Source: Clostridioides difficile | GTDB lineage: Bacteria; Bacillota; Clostridia; Peptostreptococcales; Peptostreptococcaceae | Length of the DNA: 64,000 nucleotides | Assembly (NCBI GenBank): GCA_024919175.1 | Contig: CP103804.1 | Span: 3,348,001-3,412,000 of the forward strand | Direction of reading: 5' to 3' | Shown: positions 1-7,527 of the stretch, in pieces | Layout: each line of letters starts with the position of its first letter | Numbering within the stretch: position 1 is the stretch's first letter | Made by a program: the position numbers and the translations under genes | Notes under the pieces: model-generated | Told to the model about the DNA's origin: nothing | What the model saw: the letters and a program-made list of their open reading frames with translations, nothing else | Database searches by the model: none

Positions 1-1
1 T

Positions 2-190
2 GGTCATTCTGAAAAATCTCAAGAATACATTATGATTCTAGAAGGTCAGTTAGGATTAGAGGTAAATGATTCTATTTATCAACTTAAAGAAAATGACTCT
101 ATTTGTTTTTCAGCTGAATCAACACATACATACCATAATCAAGGGGAAAAAACATTGAAAGCAGTGATAATAAATTATTATCTAGTTTAA
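2..190 (+). CDS. C-terminal end of a cupin-domain transcriptional regulator (partial)
   Basis: An open frame enters from the window edge and ends at TAA 188-190, giving 62 residues. The pattern (GHS near the start, EYIMILEGQLGLEV, then a turn and a THTYHN segment) is that of a cupin_2 barrel, as found at the C-terminus of XRE-type HTH regulators. The N-terminal part is outside the window, so the HTH domain is inferred. An intrinsic terminator follows at 229-266. It would belong to the skin element. Confidence 0.65.
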   Translation, partial: GHSEKSQEYIMILEGQLGLEVNDSIYQLKENDSICFSAESTHTYHNQGEKTLKAVIINYYLV

Positions 191-228
191 AGATATTGTT
201 TAAATATAGAATAATGATTTTATCATAT

Positions 229-266
229 AAAAAGATAATTCTTTATAGATAGGATTTATCTTTTTT
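229..266 (+). terminator. Rho-independent terminator after the cupin gene
   Basis: AAAAAGATAA (229-238) pairs with TTATCTTTTT (256-265) and runs into a T-rich tract. It sits 39 bp after the cupin stop codon. Confidence 0.6.
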
Positions 267-492
267 GTTTTCTTACACTCTTTTTTATAATTTATTGATG
301 ATGTTGCATAAATCTTATTACTACCTAATTTGTGAAACCTTAAAATCCAAGTAACTATTTTTCTAACTGAATAACTAAGGCTCTAGTTATCAGGTATTAT
401 ATACTTTACACAAATCTTATCAGAACTTTATGAAAATACTTGTCCAATTTCTTTACAGCGAAGTGCTAAGTATTAGCAACTTCTCTATTTTT
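267..492. other. Intergenic stretch with no recognisable gene
   Basis: An AT-rich stretch between the cupin terminator and the end of the 72-aa gene. I see no convincing coding region, RNA gene or repeat. A hydrophobic plus-strand frame beginning at 430 continues through the minus-strand gene and is taken as a chance antisense frame. Confidence 0.5.
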
Positions 493-711
493 TTAACTTT
501 CTACTGTCTCAGCTTTTTTCATTGCTATATTAATAGCTACTTCTTTAGCTACAGCATCAAGTTCATTCCATCTTCTTTTGTTTTCTTCATCAGAGATACG
601 TGGATATATTATATAAACTTCTGTATTTTGATTAGCTATAATTTTCTCATCATATTCTATATCTTTTTCAGCATCATATTTAAATGGTTTAAATTGTTGT
701 AGTATTTTCAC
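493..711 (-). CDS. Small skin-encoded protein, probable recombination directionality (excision) factor, CD1234-like
   Basis: A 72-residue, charged, soluble protein starting at GTG 711, preceded by a strong AAGGGGTG Shine-Dalgarno at 717-724. No large known domain is visible. Its size and its place in skin, with the CWB2 protein, the lipoprotein and the recombinase, match C. difficile CD1234, described as the skin recombination directionality factor needed for excision in the mother cell. That identity is inferred from context and length, not from a search. A sigma-E-like promoter (ATA-N17-CATATTTT, 730-757) would fit mother-cell expression. A serine recombinase normally integrates alone and needs such a partner for excision. 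Confidence 0.7.
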   Translation of the reverse strand: MKILQQFKPFKYDAEKDIEYDEKIIANQNTEVYIIYPRISDEENKRRWNELDAVAKEVAINIAMKKAETVES

Positions 712-729
712 AATATCACCCCTTATTAT

Positions 730-757
730 AAAATATGAGACTATAAACTTGTCTTAT
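730..757 (-). promoter_or_regulatory. Possible sigma-E-type promoter of the excision factor gene
   Basis: On the minus strand ATA (757-755) is followed after 17 nt by CATATTTT (737-730), resembling sigma-E elements. The predicted start would fall at the edge of the Shine-Dalgarno, which is unusually close, so the call is weak. Confidence 0.3.
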
Positions 758-844
758 ACTTAATATGTTGAGATGTATTTAATTTTAAAATTCTATATTA
801 AAAAATTGAATCTAATAAAATCAATGTAAAATATATTTTATAAA

Positions 845-871
845 TAAAAAATAGAGTAGTTTAACCTACTC
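845..871 (-). terminator. Terminator of the type I toxin mRNA
   Basis: On the minus strand GAGTAG, a 6-nt loop, CTACTC and then TATTTTTTA form a short intrinsic terminator. It lies about 125 bp beyond the toxin stop codon, giving a long 3' region typical of type I toxin messages. Confidence 0.5.
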
Positions 872-910
872 AATTATTCTCTAATTAATCAATATAAAAT
901 TATTGTTTTT

Positions 911-938
911 GAATATTTATACCAACTTGTGATATAAT
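911..938 (+). promoter_or_regulatory. Promoter of the antitoxin RNA
   Basis: TATAAT at 933-938 is a perfect -10. A TTGAAT-like -35 lies about 18 nt upstream (near 909-914). Transcription would start near 945 and run toward the toxin gene's 3' end. Confidence 0.55.
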
Positions 939-944
939 AAAAGC

Positions 945-1071
945 AAGAAGAACTGCAATCTATTTAGCAGTAGAGTGGAGTTCATCATAAATGATGTTAT
1001 TTGAATTTATGGAATTTGATTTTTAAATCAAACTCCCAACCACTCTTAGTGCCAGCTTTGAGTGGTTTTTT
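945..1071 (+). ncRNA. Antisense antitoxin RNA of a type I toxin-antitoxin module
   Basis: Bounded by the TATAAT at 933-938 and a terminator at 1038-1071 (AACCACTC, 14-nt loop, GAGTGGTT and T run). The predicted RNA of about 125 nt is complementary to the 3' half of the toxin coding region (997-1071). This convergent layout is that of the C. difficile type I modules of the CD2907.1/RCd9 kind (established family). No open frame of interest is present. Length and ends are predicted only. Confidence 0.75.
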
Positions 1072-1155
1072 ACGTTTCCTAAATAACTTACTTATTAAGT
1101 AAACTATATAACTAGCCAGAATACTGGCTAATATACTTAGTAAAAAATTATCCAT
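997..1155 (-). CDS. Type I toxin-antitoxin system toxin, small membrane protein
   Basis: A 52-residue frame: MDNFLLSILASILASYIVYL forms a membrane helix, then a lysine/arginine-rich stretch (around 26-33), then a GTKSGWEFDLKIKF tail. This plan is the hallmark of C. difficile type I toxins, which kill by acting at the membrane. The ATG at 1155 follows a strong GGAGG nine bases upstream. A frame from an ATG just upstream stops after three codons, so MDNF is the start. Lying within skin, it fits the known role of these modules in maintaining mobile elements. A skin-located module is known in strain 630 (recalled as CD1233.1). Confidence 0.85.
   Translation of the reverse strand: MDNFLLSILASILASYIVYLISKLFRKRKKPLKAGTKSGWEFDLKIKFHKFK
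1038..1071 (+). terminator. Terminator of the antitoxin RNA
   Basis: A perfect 8-bp stem, AACCACTC (1038-1045) with GAGTGGTT (1060-1067), is followed by T residues to 1071. It lies within the toxin coding region on the opposite strand. Confidence 0.7.
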
Positions 1156-1224
1156 ACATAATCACCTCCCTTCTATACGTTAGGAGGATAATCTTTTGTA
1201 TGAACTCCACTCTTAGATTGTAGA

Positions 1225-1231
1225 TTATATC
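1225..1231 (-). promoter_or_regulatory. -10 element of the toxin promoter
   Basis: Minus-strand TATAAT is read at about 1225-1230, inside the copy of the repeat shared with the antitoxin promoter side. A convincing -35 at 16-18 nt was not found, so only the -10 is claimed. Confidence 0.4.
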
Positions 1232-1302
1232 TTCTTGCTAAAACAATTATAACATATTATGGTAATCTAACTAATAAAAATGCTTACTTAAATGTTCTAA
1301 TT

Positions 1303-2730
1303 TTAGTTATAAATTTTTCCAGTTTCTATATCTATAAAAAACCAACCAAAAGTACCATTACTATTTTTTGAATTGATTTTAACAGCATAAACATTACCAC
1401 TATATATATCATCTCTAAAATCTATCATATCAACTACTAAGTTATTGATATTGACTTTATGTTTCTTAGCACATTCTTTTAATGCTATCTGTTTTGCCTG
1501 TTCTTCTGTTATACTTTCCTTCTTTTTATAATCATCAGGATTGCATACTTTCATATTGCCATTAACATCATATGTATAAACTTTACTCATATCATTTTTT
1601 TCTACACAGTATCTAACATCACCCTCTGCCCCTTGTTTGATATAAGCAAATGCATAGTACTCTTTTCCTGAAAAAGCAAAGTTTTTATCTAGTAGAAATA
1701 TTAAATCTTCATCTTCTGAATAATTAGGCTCATAGTAAAACTTATTTACCCCTAGCAATTTTTTTACTGCATTAGCAGCATCTTCTACTGTATATTGTCT
1801 TCCAGTATTAGAATCTCCTACATTTTTTGTTACATTTAAACACTGTTGTAATACACTATCACTCAAATTTCCTATAGCTGTTAATTTAGTTGTACTTTTC
1901 AATACACTTTTATTACTATCATTATCAACTAATACAATAGCATTATCCTTAGCAACAGTAGAACCAACAAGTGCATATACTAAATCAGTTCCACTTGCAA
2001 TATAAAATTCTTTTATACCACTATAGAACTTATTTATTATTTTTTTATTAGTATCATATCTATCTGTCCCACCTAATCTAGTTGAATTAGTATCATTAAC
2101 TAGTTTGTCATTCATTGATGAAGTACCACCTATTACATAACTTTCCACACCAGTTGTATTAAATGGCACACTTTTCCCATCAGTTAATATTATAGCTGCT
2201 TTATCTCTAACTGCTACAGGTGCAGCACTCATAGCATCAGGTTCTCCTTTAAAAGCATTAGTCAATATCACTTTATTTACTTTGTTAATTGAATTTATTT
2301 CTTTTGCAACACTATAGCTTGTCTTAATTCTATCACTACCTTGAAGTCTTTTAATCTCCATTCCTCTATCTTTTAGAACAGTTTCAGTAGCTTTATCAAT
2401 AGAGTTTTCTCCTCCAATTATGTATACTTTTTTTGCCTTTTCTACTCTTTTAAGTGTAGCATTTGGTATACTATTTTTCTTAGTTAAAAGAATAGGTGCA
2501 TTAGTACTCCCAGCGAGTCCACTTGCTGAAAGCCCATCTGCCATTGTACTATCTGCATTTATAAGTATTGCTGTATTATAGGCTTGTTTATCTGCAATAA
2601 GTCCATCAGTCTCATATTTATCTGCTCCTTTAATTGATTCAATTTTATCAAGAGCATTTGCATATATAGGACAACTAGCAATAAACATGGATAAAGATAG
2701 CCCTATTGTTAATAATTTTTTGATTTTCAT
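1303..2730 (-). CDS. cwp26: Cell wall protein with CWB2 repeats and a PepSY domain
   Basis: A 475-residue exported protein. Residues 1-26 are a signal peptide. Residues about 30-310 hold CWB2-type repeats, with IIGG, LGGTDRYDTN and LQGSDRIKTS motifs; these anchor proteins to the C. difficile wall polymer PSII. The C-terminal part (about 320-475) contains a PepSY domain starting near TEEQAKQIAL, a fold often linked to inhibiting or binding extracellular proteases. The start has an AGGAGGGG ribosome site. It matches the skin-borne CD1233 (Cwp26) by domain plan and neighbours; the symbol is from memory. No terminator is evident before the toxin promoter. Role unknown. Confidence 0.8.
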   Translation of the reverse strand: MKIKKLLTIGLSLSMFIASCPIYANALDKIESIKGADKYETDGLIADKQAYNTAILINADSTMADGLSASGLAGSTNAPILLTKKNSIPNATLKRVEKAKKVYIIGGENSIDKATETVLKDRGMEIKRLQGSDRIKTSYSVAKEINSINKVNKVILTNAFKGEPDAMSAAPVAVRDKAAIILTDGKSVPFNTTGVESYVIGGTSSMNDKLVNDTNSTRLGGTDRYDTNKKIINKFYSGIKEFYIASGTDLVYALVGSTVAKDNAIVLVDNDSNKSVLKSTTKLTAIGNLSDSVLQQCLNVTKNVGDSNTGRQYTVEDAANAVKKLLGVNKFYYEPNYSEDEDLIFLLDKNFAFSGKEYYAFAYIKQGAEGDVRYCVEKNDMSKVYTYDVNGNMKVCNPDDYKKKESITEEQAKQIALKECAKKHKVNINNLVVDMIDFRDDIYSGNVYAVKINSKNSNGTFGWFFIDIETGKIYN

Positions 2731-2921
2731 AATATTTTCCCCTCCTAAATATTTTCACTTAAATTATATAACACTTTATAGGAAACTGTTACCATAAATT
2801 AAGAAAATTATTATTACTTAATATAAATATTAATGAAAAATATCATTCTTATATTAGTAACTTTGGTAAAATATGGCGCTAAAATAAAATTAGTGAGAGA
2901 CAATATAAGGAGGATTATATT

Positions 2922-3743
2922 ATGAGAATCAGTAAAAAAATAACAGCAATCTTAGTATCATCTTTAATTATGATATCAATGGTTGGATGTGCTCCAAAAG
3001 AAAGTGCTACAGAAGTGGCTAAAAAGTATCTTGATAGTGTAGAAATCAAAGACTACGAAGTAGCATATAATTTATTAAGTAAAGACAGTAAGAAGGATGT
3101 AAGTCTAGAAAAATTTGAAGAATATCAAGATACTTTATTTAAACTTCAAACCCTAAAAAATTATAAACTTGGTGAAGAAAATAAAGTTGAGAAATACAAG
3201 TATTCTAATAAAGAGTACACAAATCTTGTTAAAATAAAAGAAACTGATACTATAAAGGATATCACTGCAAATAAAGAAGATACTGCAAATTTTGATAGAT
3301 ATTTTATAATTGAAGATAATGAATATAAATTATTATGGCATAAAGACTTTAAAAGAGTTCTTAGCTCTAATTATGTCAAAATCGCTAGGTCAGAAACAAA
3401 GAAAGATGAAGATAATGATTATAATAAAGCTGCTATTGATATCAAAAAAGCTATAGAAATTGATGATAAAAATTCACCTGCATATTATACACAATTATAT
3501 ATTTATATAGAGTTAGAACGATATGATGAGGCTTTAAAGTCAATTGATAAATACTTAGAGTATCTAGATAAAAATGATGAAGCTTATAAAATAGGTGCTA
3601 GTGATGCTTACAATTTAAAAGGTATCATTTTTATGAGTAAATCAGAATTTAATAAAGCTAGAGAATCTTACAATAAGGCGATTGAACTTAACCCAGATAA
3701 TGAATATGCAAAAACTAATCTAAATGATATTAAAGGATTATAA
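2922..3743 (+). CDS. Lipoprotein with C-terminal TPR repeats
   Basis: A 273-residue protein with a lipoprotein signal, its lipobox ending at Cys23 (SMVGC). Residues 24-150 resemble an NTF2/DUF4878-like extracytoplasmic module (an impression only). Residues about 160-273 contain tetratricopeptide repeats, clearest in YNKAIELNPDNEYAKTNL. AGGAGG precedes the ATG. The gene is divergent from the CWB2 gene and followed by a strong terminator at 3756-3815. It lies in skin and probably acts outside the membrane as a scaffold; no specific function can be assigned. Confidence 0.7.
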   Translation: MRISKKITAILVSSLIMISMVGCAPKESATEVAKKYLDSVEIKDYEVAYNLLSKDSKKDVSLEKFEEYQDTLFKLQTLKNYKLGEENKVEKYKYSNKEYTNLVKIKETDTIKDITANKEDTANFDRYFIIEDNEYKLLWHKDFKRVLSSNYVKIARSETKKDEDNDYNKAAIDIKKAIEIDDKNSPAYYTQLYIYIELERYDEALKSIDKYLEYLDKNDEAYKIGASDAYNLKGIIFMSKSEFNKARESYNKAIELNPDNEYAKTNLNDIKGL

Positions 3744-3755
3744 GACATTAAGACT

Positions 3756-3815
3756 ATAGAAAATAAGTATGTTGAAAGTTGAATTAACTTTTGCCATGCT
3801 TATTTTCTATATTTT
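3756..3815 (+). terminator. Terminator between the lipoprotein and recombinase genes
   Basis: A 16-bp stem (3756-3771 with 3795-3810, one wobble pair) with a 23-nt loop, followed by ATTTT. Confidence 0.7.
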
Positions 3816-3867
3816 AAACTCTATTGATTTACTATATAATAGTACCTAAGGAGTGTGATTACTTATT

Positions 3868-5382
3868 ATGAGTGTTGCCATATACTTAAGAAAATCTCGT
3901 GCTGACGAAGAAGCAGAAAAACAAGGCGAATTTGAAACTTTAAGTAGACATAAATCAACCCTACTAAAACTAGCAAAAGAACAAAACTTAGATGTAATTG
4001 AGATAAAAGAAGAATTAGTTTCTGGTGAAAGTATAATACATAGACCCAAAATGATTGAACTCCTAAAAGAAGTCGAAGAAAATAAATACGACGCAGTCTT
4101 AGTAATGGACTTAGATAGACTTGGTCGTGGAGACATGAAAGACCAAGGTATCATACTAGAAACTTTCAAAGAAAGTAAAACCAAAATTATAACACCTAGA
4201 AAAACATACGACCTAACAGATGAATTTGACGAAGAGTATTCAGAATTTGAAGCCTTTATGGCAAGAAAAGAATTAAAACTAATATCAAGAAGAATGCAAA
4301 GAGGTAGAGTAAAATCAGTTGAAGAAGGTAACTTCATAGGAACCTCTGCTCCATTTGGATATGATGCTGTAACAACAGGTAGAAAAGAAAGAATACTTGT
4401 ACCAAATAATGATGCTGATGTAGTTAGAACTATCTTTAACTTATATATTAATGAAGACATGGGTTGTAGTAAAATATCAAAATACCTAAACAACTTAGGC
4501 ATTAAAACTGCTACAGGCGCTAACTGGTATAACTCTGCAATCACAAATATAATAAAAAACAAAGTTTATTGTGGTTATATTCAATGGCAAAAAAAGGACT
4601 ACAAAAAATCTAAAAATCCAAATAAAATAAAAACAGTAAAACTAAGACCTAAAGATGAATGGATTGAAGCAAAAGGAAAGCATGAACCTCTAATAAGTGA
4701 GATAACATGGAAAAAAGCTCAAAATATCCTCAAAAAAAATGGTCATGTCAGCTATGGTAATCAAATAAAAAATCCACTTGCAGGAATAGTAATCTGCAAA
4801 AACTGTGGTAGACCATTAGTATATAGGCCCTATGCAGACCACGACTATATAATTTGTTATCATCCAGGTTGTAATAAAAGCTCTCGCTTTGAATTTATTG
4901 AAGCTGCTATTTTGAAATCGTTGCAAGACACTGTAAAAAAATATCAATTAAAAACATCTGATATAGACTTAGATAAAAATAATAAAGACAATAATATAGA
5001 ATTTCAAAAGCGAGTCTTAAAAGGGTTAGAAACTGAATTAAAAGAATTGAGTAAGCAAAAAAATAAGTTATATGATTTATTAGAACGTGGAATATATGAT
5101 GAAGATACATTTATTGAAAGGTCTAATAATATAAGCTCAAGAACTGAGGAAATTAAAGATTCAATCAAGACAGTAAAAAATAAATTAAATTCAGTTAAAA
5201 AAGATAATGCTAAAATAATAGAAGATATTAAAACTGTACTATCACTTTACTATGATTCAGATTCACTTGGAAAAAATAAACTCCTAAAATCTGTAATTGA
5301 TAAAGCAGTTTATTATAAGTCTAAAGAACAAAAATTGGATTCTTTTGAATTAATGGTACATTTGAAATTACATGAAGACTAG
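3868..5382 (+). CDS. Large serine site-specific recombinase of the skin element
   Basis: A 504-residue large serine recombinase. The N-terminal resolvase domain (about 1-150) has the catalytic serine at Ser10 (YLRKSRADE) and DRLGRG at 83-88. The recombinase DNA-binding domain spans about 160-290. A zinc ribbon uses Cys310, Cys313, Cys330 and Cys335. A coiled coil at about 375-450 probably controls synapsis. It recombines the skin ends to join the two halves of sigK, and by position equals CD1231. It lies directly against the attachment site, as integrases usually do. AAGGAG at 3848-3853 is 14 nt from the ATG, rather far, so initiation may be inefficient. Confidence 0.93.
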   Translation: MSVAIYLRKSRADEEAEKQGEFETLSRHKSTLLKLAKEQNLDVIEIKEELVSGESIIHRPKMIELLKEVEENKYDAVLVMDLDRLGRGDMKDQGIILETFKESKTKIITPRKTYDLTDEFDEEYSEFEAFMARKELKLISRRMQRGRVKSVEEGNFIGTSAPFGYDAVTTGRKERILVPNNDADVVRTIFNLYINEDMGCSKISKYLNNLGIKTATGANWYNSAITNIIKNKVYCGYIQWQKKDYKKSKNPNKIKTVKLRPKDEWIEAKGKHEPLISEITWKKAQNILKKNGHVSYGNQIKNPLAGIVICKNCGRPLVYRPYADHDYIICYHPGCNKSSRFEFIEAAILKSLQDTVKKYQLKTSDIDLDKNNKDNNIEFQKRVLKGLETELKELSKQKNKLYDLLERGIYDEDTFIERSNNISSRTEEIKDSIKTVKNKLNSVKKDNAKIIEDIKTVLSLYYDSDSLGKNKLLKSVIDKAVYYKSKEQKLDSFELMVHLKLHED

Positions 5383-5399
5383 TAATACCAATAACATAT

Positions 5400-5416
5400 A
5401 AAGCGTAGTGTGTAAT
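5400..5416 (+). other. Skin/sigK attachment junction
   Basis: The sigma-K frame is open only from 5402 (a stop, TAA, precedes it at 5399-5401). Similarity to SigK is clear from NEISL, encoded from about 5414. The crossover must therefore lie in or very near 5402-5416. The exact core cannot be fixed without the other end. Confidence 0.65.
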
Positions 5417-5692
5417 GAAATAAGTCTTTTGGATATACTTGGTACAGATGTCAATTATGTTCTTGATGAAGTGGAGTTAAAAGTTCAGGTTGGAAAACTA
5501 TATGAACAGCTTAATAAAATCCTTACTCCTCGAGAAAGAGAAATTGTCCAGTTAAGATACGGGTTAACTCCTTATGGGTACAAAACTCAAAGAGAAATAG
5601 CACAAAGACTTGATATCTCTAGATCATATGTGTCTAGAATCGAAAAAAAAGCTCTCAAAAAACTAGAAAAAGAGCTTGTTCAAGAAAATTAG
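5408..5692 (+). CDS. sigK: RNA polymerase sigma-K factor, 3' part interrupted by skin
   Basis: About 95 residues containing sigma-70 region 4: LTPREREIVQLRYGL, then the helix-turn-helix TQREIAQRLDISRSYVSRIE, as in B. subtilis SigK. Regions 2 and 3 are missing and are expected at the far end of skin. The GTG at 5408 is a chance codon with no ribosome site, so this is an exon-like fragment and not an independent gene. After excision the two halves fuse into the mother-cell late sigma factor that drives coat and lysis genes. Unlike B. subtilis, C. difficile SigK is made without a pro-sequence (known). A convergent terminator follows. Confidence 0.93.
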   Translation: MCNEISLLDILGTDVNYVLDEVELKVQVGKLYEQLNKILTPREREIVQLRYGLTPYGYKTQREIAQRLDISRSYVSRIEKKALKKLEKELVQEN

Positions 5693-5706
5693 TATTATAT
5701 TTTTAA

Positions 5707-5775
5707 AAGGATATATCGTATAACATTACACAAGATAGATTGCCTAAAAATTAAAATTACGATATATCCTTAAAT
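5707..5775. terminator. Bidirectional terminator between sigK and the PBP gene
   Basis: AAGGATATATCGTA (5707-5720) pairs perfectly with TACGATATATCCTT (5758-5771) across a 37-nt loop. It lies between convergent genes. Confidence 0.55.
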
Positions 5776-5791
5776 TTTATAATACACGGCT

Positions 5792-7456
5792 TTATTTTAT
5801 ACTTTCACATATTTCTTTAAATATAGGTATTGCTGATTTACTTTCCTTTTGAGTTCCTTCTACTAGCACAGTTATTACGTACTTAGGTCTTTTCTCTGGA
5901 TAAAATCCAGTTATCCAACCATGATCTATTGGCTTTTTATTCAGACTACTTTGAGCTGTACCAGTTTTTACCCCACATCCTCCTTCTAAATCTTTTAGAA
6001 CTTTAGCTGTCCCAACTTTAGAAACAGATTTCATAATTTCTTTTACTTGTGTACATACATAAGGAGAAATAATTTCTTCTTTTTTTGAAGATTTATAAGT
6101 TTTTACTGTCTTCATATCATTATTTACAAGACTTTTATATAAATATAATGGCTCAAATGTTCCATTATTAGCTATTATCTGGGTCATTTGATTTATTTGA
6201 AGTGGTGTAAACTCTATATTTTCTTGACCTATAGCTAAATTACGTATTGATATATTTTTTGGAGCTTCTCTAATTCGTTCTTCATCAAGACCAATATCAA
6301 CCTTTTCAAATAAATGCAATTTCTCAGCAGATTTTAATATCTTCTCTTTGCCAACTTTCATTGCTATATCTAAAAATGCTGGATTACATGAATTAGAAAA
6401 AGTTTGCTGTAAGGATTGAAGACCATGTCCATCTAGTTTATTGCATCGTAATATTTCATTACTGTTTCCAACCTTAGTTTTCCCTTTACAATTATAGGTG
6501 TAATTCTCATCTACAACCCCATTTTCAAGTGCAGAAAATAGTACTACCATCTTAAACACAGAACCTGGTGGATATGTCGATTTTATGACTCTATTTTCAA
6601 ACTCTCCATTTTTACTCTTTAAACTCTTTGCTATATTATTTTGGTCAAAATTAGGTCTAGAACACATAGCAAGAATTTCACCTGTCGATACATCTGAAAT
6701 CACTGCTGCTGTTGGATTTTCTTCTTTATTTAGTATCTGCTCTAAATTTTTTTGAATATCATAATCAATAGTAGTTTTTAAATGTTTATCTTTATCTTTT
6801 TCATCAACTGTTTTTACACTTCCCTTTAAAATATTTAGAGATTTTTCATTTCCTGCATCTCCAGCTTTAAAGGCACTTATATATTTTTCATTTGAATTTC
6901 TAAGTACGCTATCCATACTTTTTTCTATTCCCAATTGACCTGATTTATCATCATCCTTTATATAACCTATTGTATGTGATAATAAACCATCCTGTGAATA
7001 TCGCATAGTCTTTTCTTCTAGCATTATCCCATTTTTCTCAAGTTGTTTTTTCATACTATTATCAATATTTTCAGTCTGAATTTGTATTATGGGATTCGCC
7101 AATTGTTCTTGTATAATTTTATATATTTCCAAATCATCCATCTTAGTAGCTTTCTTGACAAGTTCTAGTATTTTATAGTTGTTATTTAGCTTTTCTTTCT
7201 CAACAACTAAAAGCTGAGCTTTACTTGTATCTGTAAGTTTCTTATTATTTCTATCATAAATTATGCCTCGTCCACTATTCAACTCTACTTTCTCAACACT
7301 CTGTGATTCAACATTTTGCTTGTACTTATCACCTTTTAATACCTGTATATCAACTAGCCTATAGATTAAACCACTATAAATTATTAAAATTATAGTAAAT
7401 ATATACCAGCTTCTCTTTCCCACTTTTTTCAAAAATGGAGTCTTCTTTTTTGACAT
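5792..7456 (-). CDS. Class B penicillin-binding protein (sporulation-type transpeptidase)
   Basis: A 554-residue class B PBP. There is a short cytoplasmic tail, one membrane segment (about 15-32), a dimerisation/PBP2 N-domain (about 55-210) and a transpeptidase domain (about 245-554). The catalytic motifs are complete: SxxK at Ser299-Lys302, SxN at Ser356-Asn358 and KTG at 497-499. It crosslinks peptidoglycan on the outer face of the membrane. Its place right after sigK matches C. difficile CD1229, reported as a sporulation PBP (recalled). The ribosome site AAGGGGTGA is caught in an inverted repeat (7464-7501). No PASTA domains are present, so it is not SpoVD. Confidence 0.88.
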   Translation of the reverse strand: MSKKKTPFLKKVGKRSWYIFTIILIIYSGLIYRLVDIQVLKGDKYKQNVESQSVEKVELNSGRGIIYDRNNKKLTDTSKAQLLVVEKEKLNNNYKILELVKKATKMDDLEIYKIIQEQLANPIIQIQTENIDNSMKKQLEKNGIMLEEKTMRYSQDGLLSHTIGYIKDDDKSGQLGIEKSMDSVLRNSNEKYISAFKAGDAGNEKSLNILKGSVKTVDEKDKDKHLKTTIDYDIQKNLEQILNKEENPTAAVISDVSTGEILAMCSRPNFDQNNIAKSLKSKNGEFENRVIKSTYPPGSVFKMVVLFSALENGVVDENYTYNCKGKTKVGNSNEILRCNKLDGHGLQSLQQTFSNSCNPAFLDIAMKVGKEKILKSAEKLHLFEKVDIGLDEERIREAPKNISIRNLAIGQENIEFTPLQINQMTQIIANNGTFEPLYLYKSLVNNDMKTVKTYKSSKKEEIISPYVCTQVKEIMKSVSKVGTAKVLKDLEGGCGVKTGTAQSSLNKKPIDHGWITGFYPEKRPKYVITVLVEGTQKESKSAIPIFKEICESIK

Positions 7457-7463
7457 GAAATCA

Positions 7464-7501
7464 CCCCTTAGATAATTTCATTATTGACAATTTCTAAGGG
7501 G
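7464..7501 (-). promoter_or_regulatory. Inverted repeat masking the PBP ribosome binding site
   Basis: On the minus strand CCCCTTAGA (7501-7493) pairs with TCTAAGGGG (7472-7464). The second arm contains the AAGGGG Shine-Dalgarno of the PBP gene (start 7456). No T run follows, so it does not look like a terminator. Confidence 0.5.
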
Positions 7502-7527
7502 CTAATACTATTTTTATCAAATTTTTA

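Larger units (their letters stand above)
1..5410. mobile_element. skin element, recombinase-proximal part (left end outside window)
   Basis: The stretch from the window start to about 5402-5414 is read as one end of the sigK-intervening (skin) element. A large serine recombinase (3868-5382) is followed within about 30 bp by an open frame encoding only sigma-K region 4, without region 2. In C. difficile, skin interrupts sigK and is excised in the mother cell (established). The part seen carries a regulator tail, a small putative excision factor, a type I toxin-antitoxin module, a CWB2 surface protein, a TPR lipoprotein and the recombinase. The sigK 5' half and the other attachment site lie left of the window, so total length cannot be read here. 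Confidence 0.9.

Noticed and set aside
430..702. Hydrophobic 90-residue plus-strand frame
   Set aside because: It is antisense to the 72-aa excision-factor gene, has no ribosome site, and its Phe/Ile/Tyr-rich content is what AT-rich antisense frames give.
3846..4562. 238-residue minus-strand frame opposite the recombinase
   Set aside because: It lies wholly antisense to the recognised recombinase, is serine/leucine-rich, and shows no family motif.
1..5410. skin as a complete intact prophage
   Set aside because: No head, tail, lysis or replication genes are visible in this part; only recombinase and cargo genes are.
5408..5692. sigK 3' part as an independent small HTH gene starting at GTG
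   Set aside because: The GTG has no ribosome site and the sequence matches the C-terminal part of SigK without a start; the junction context explains it.
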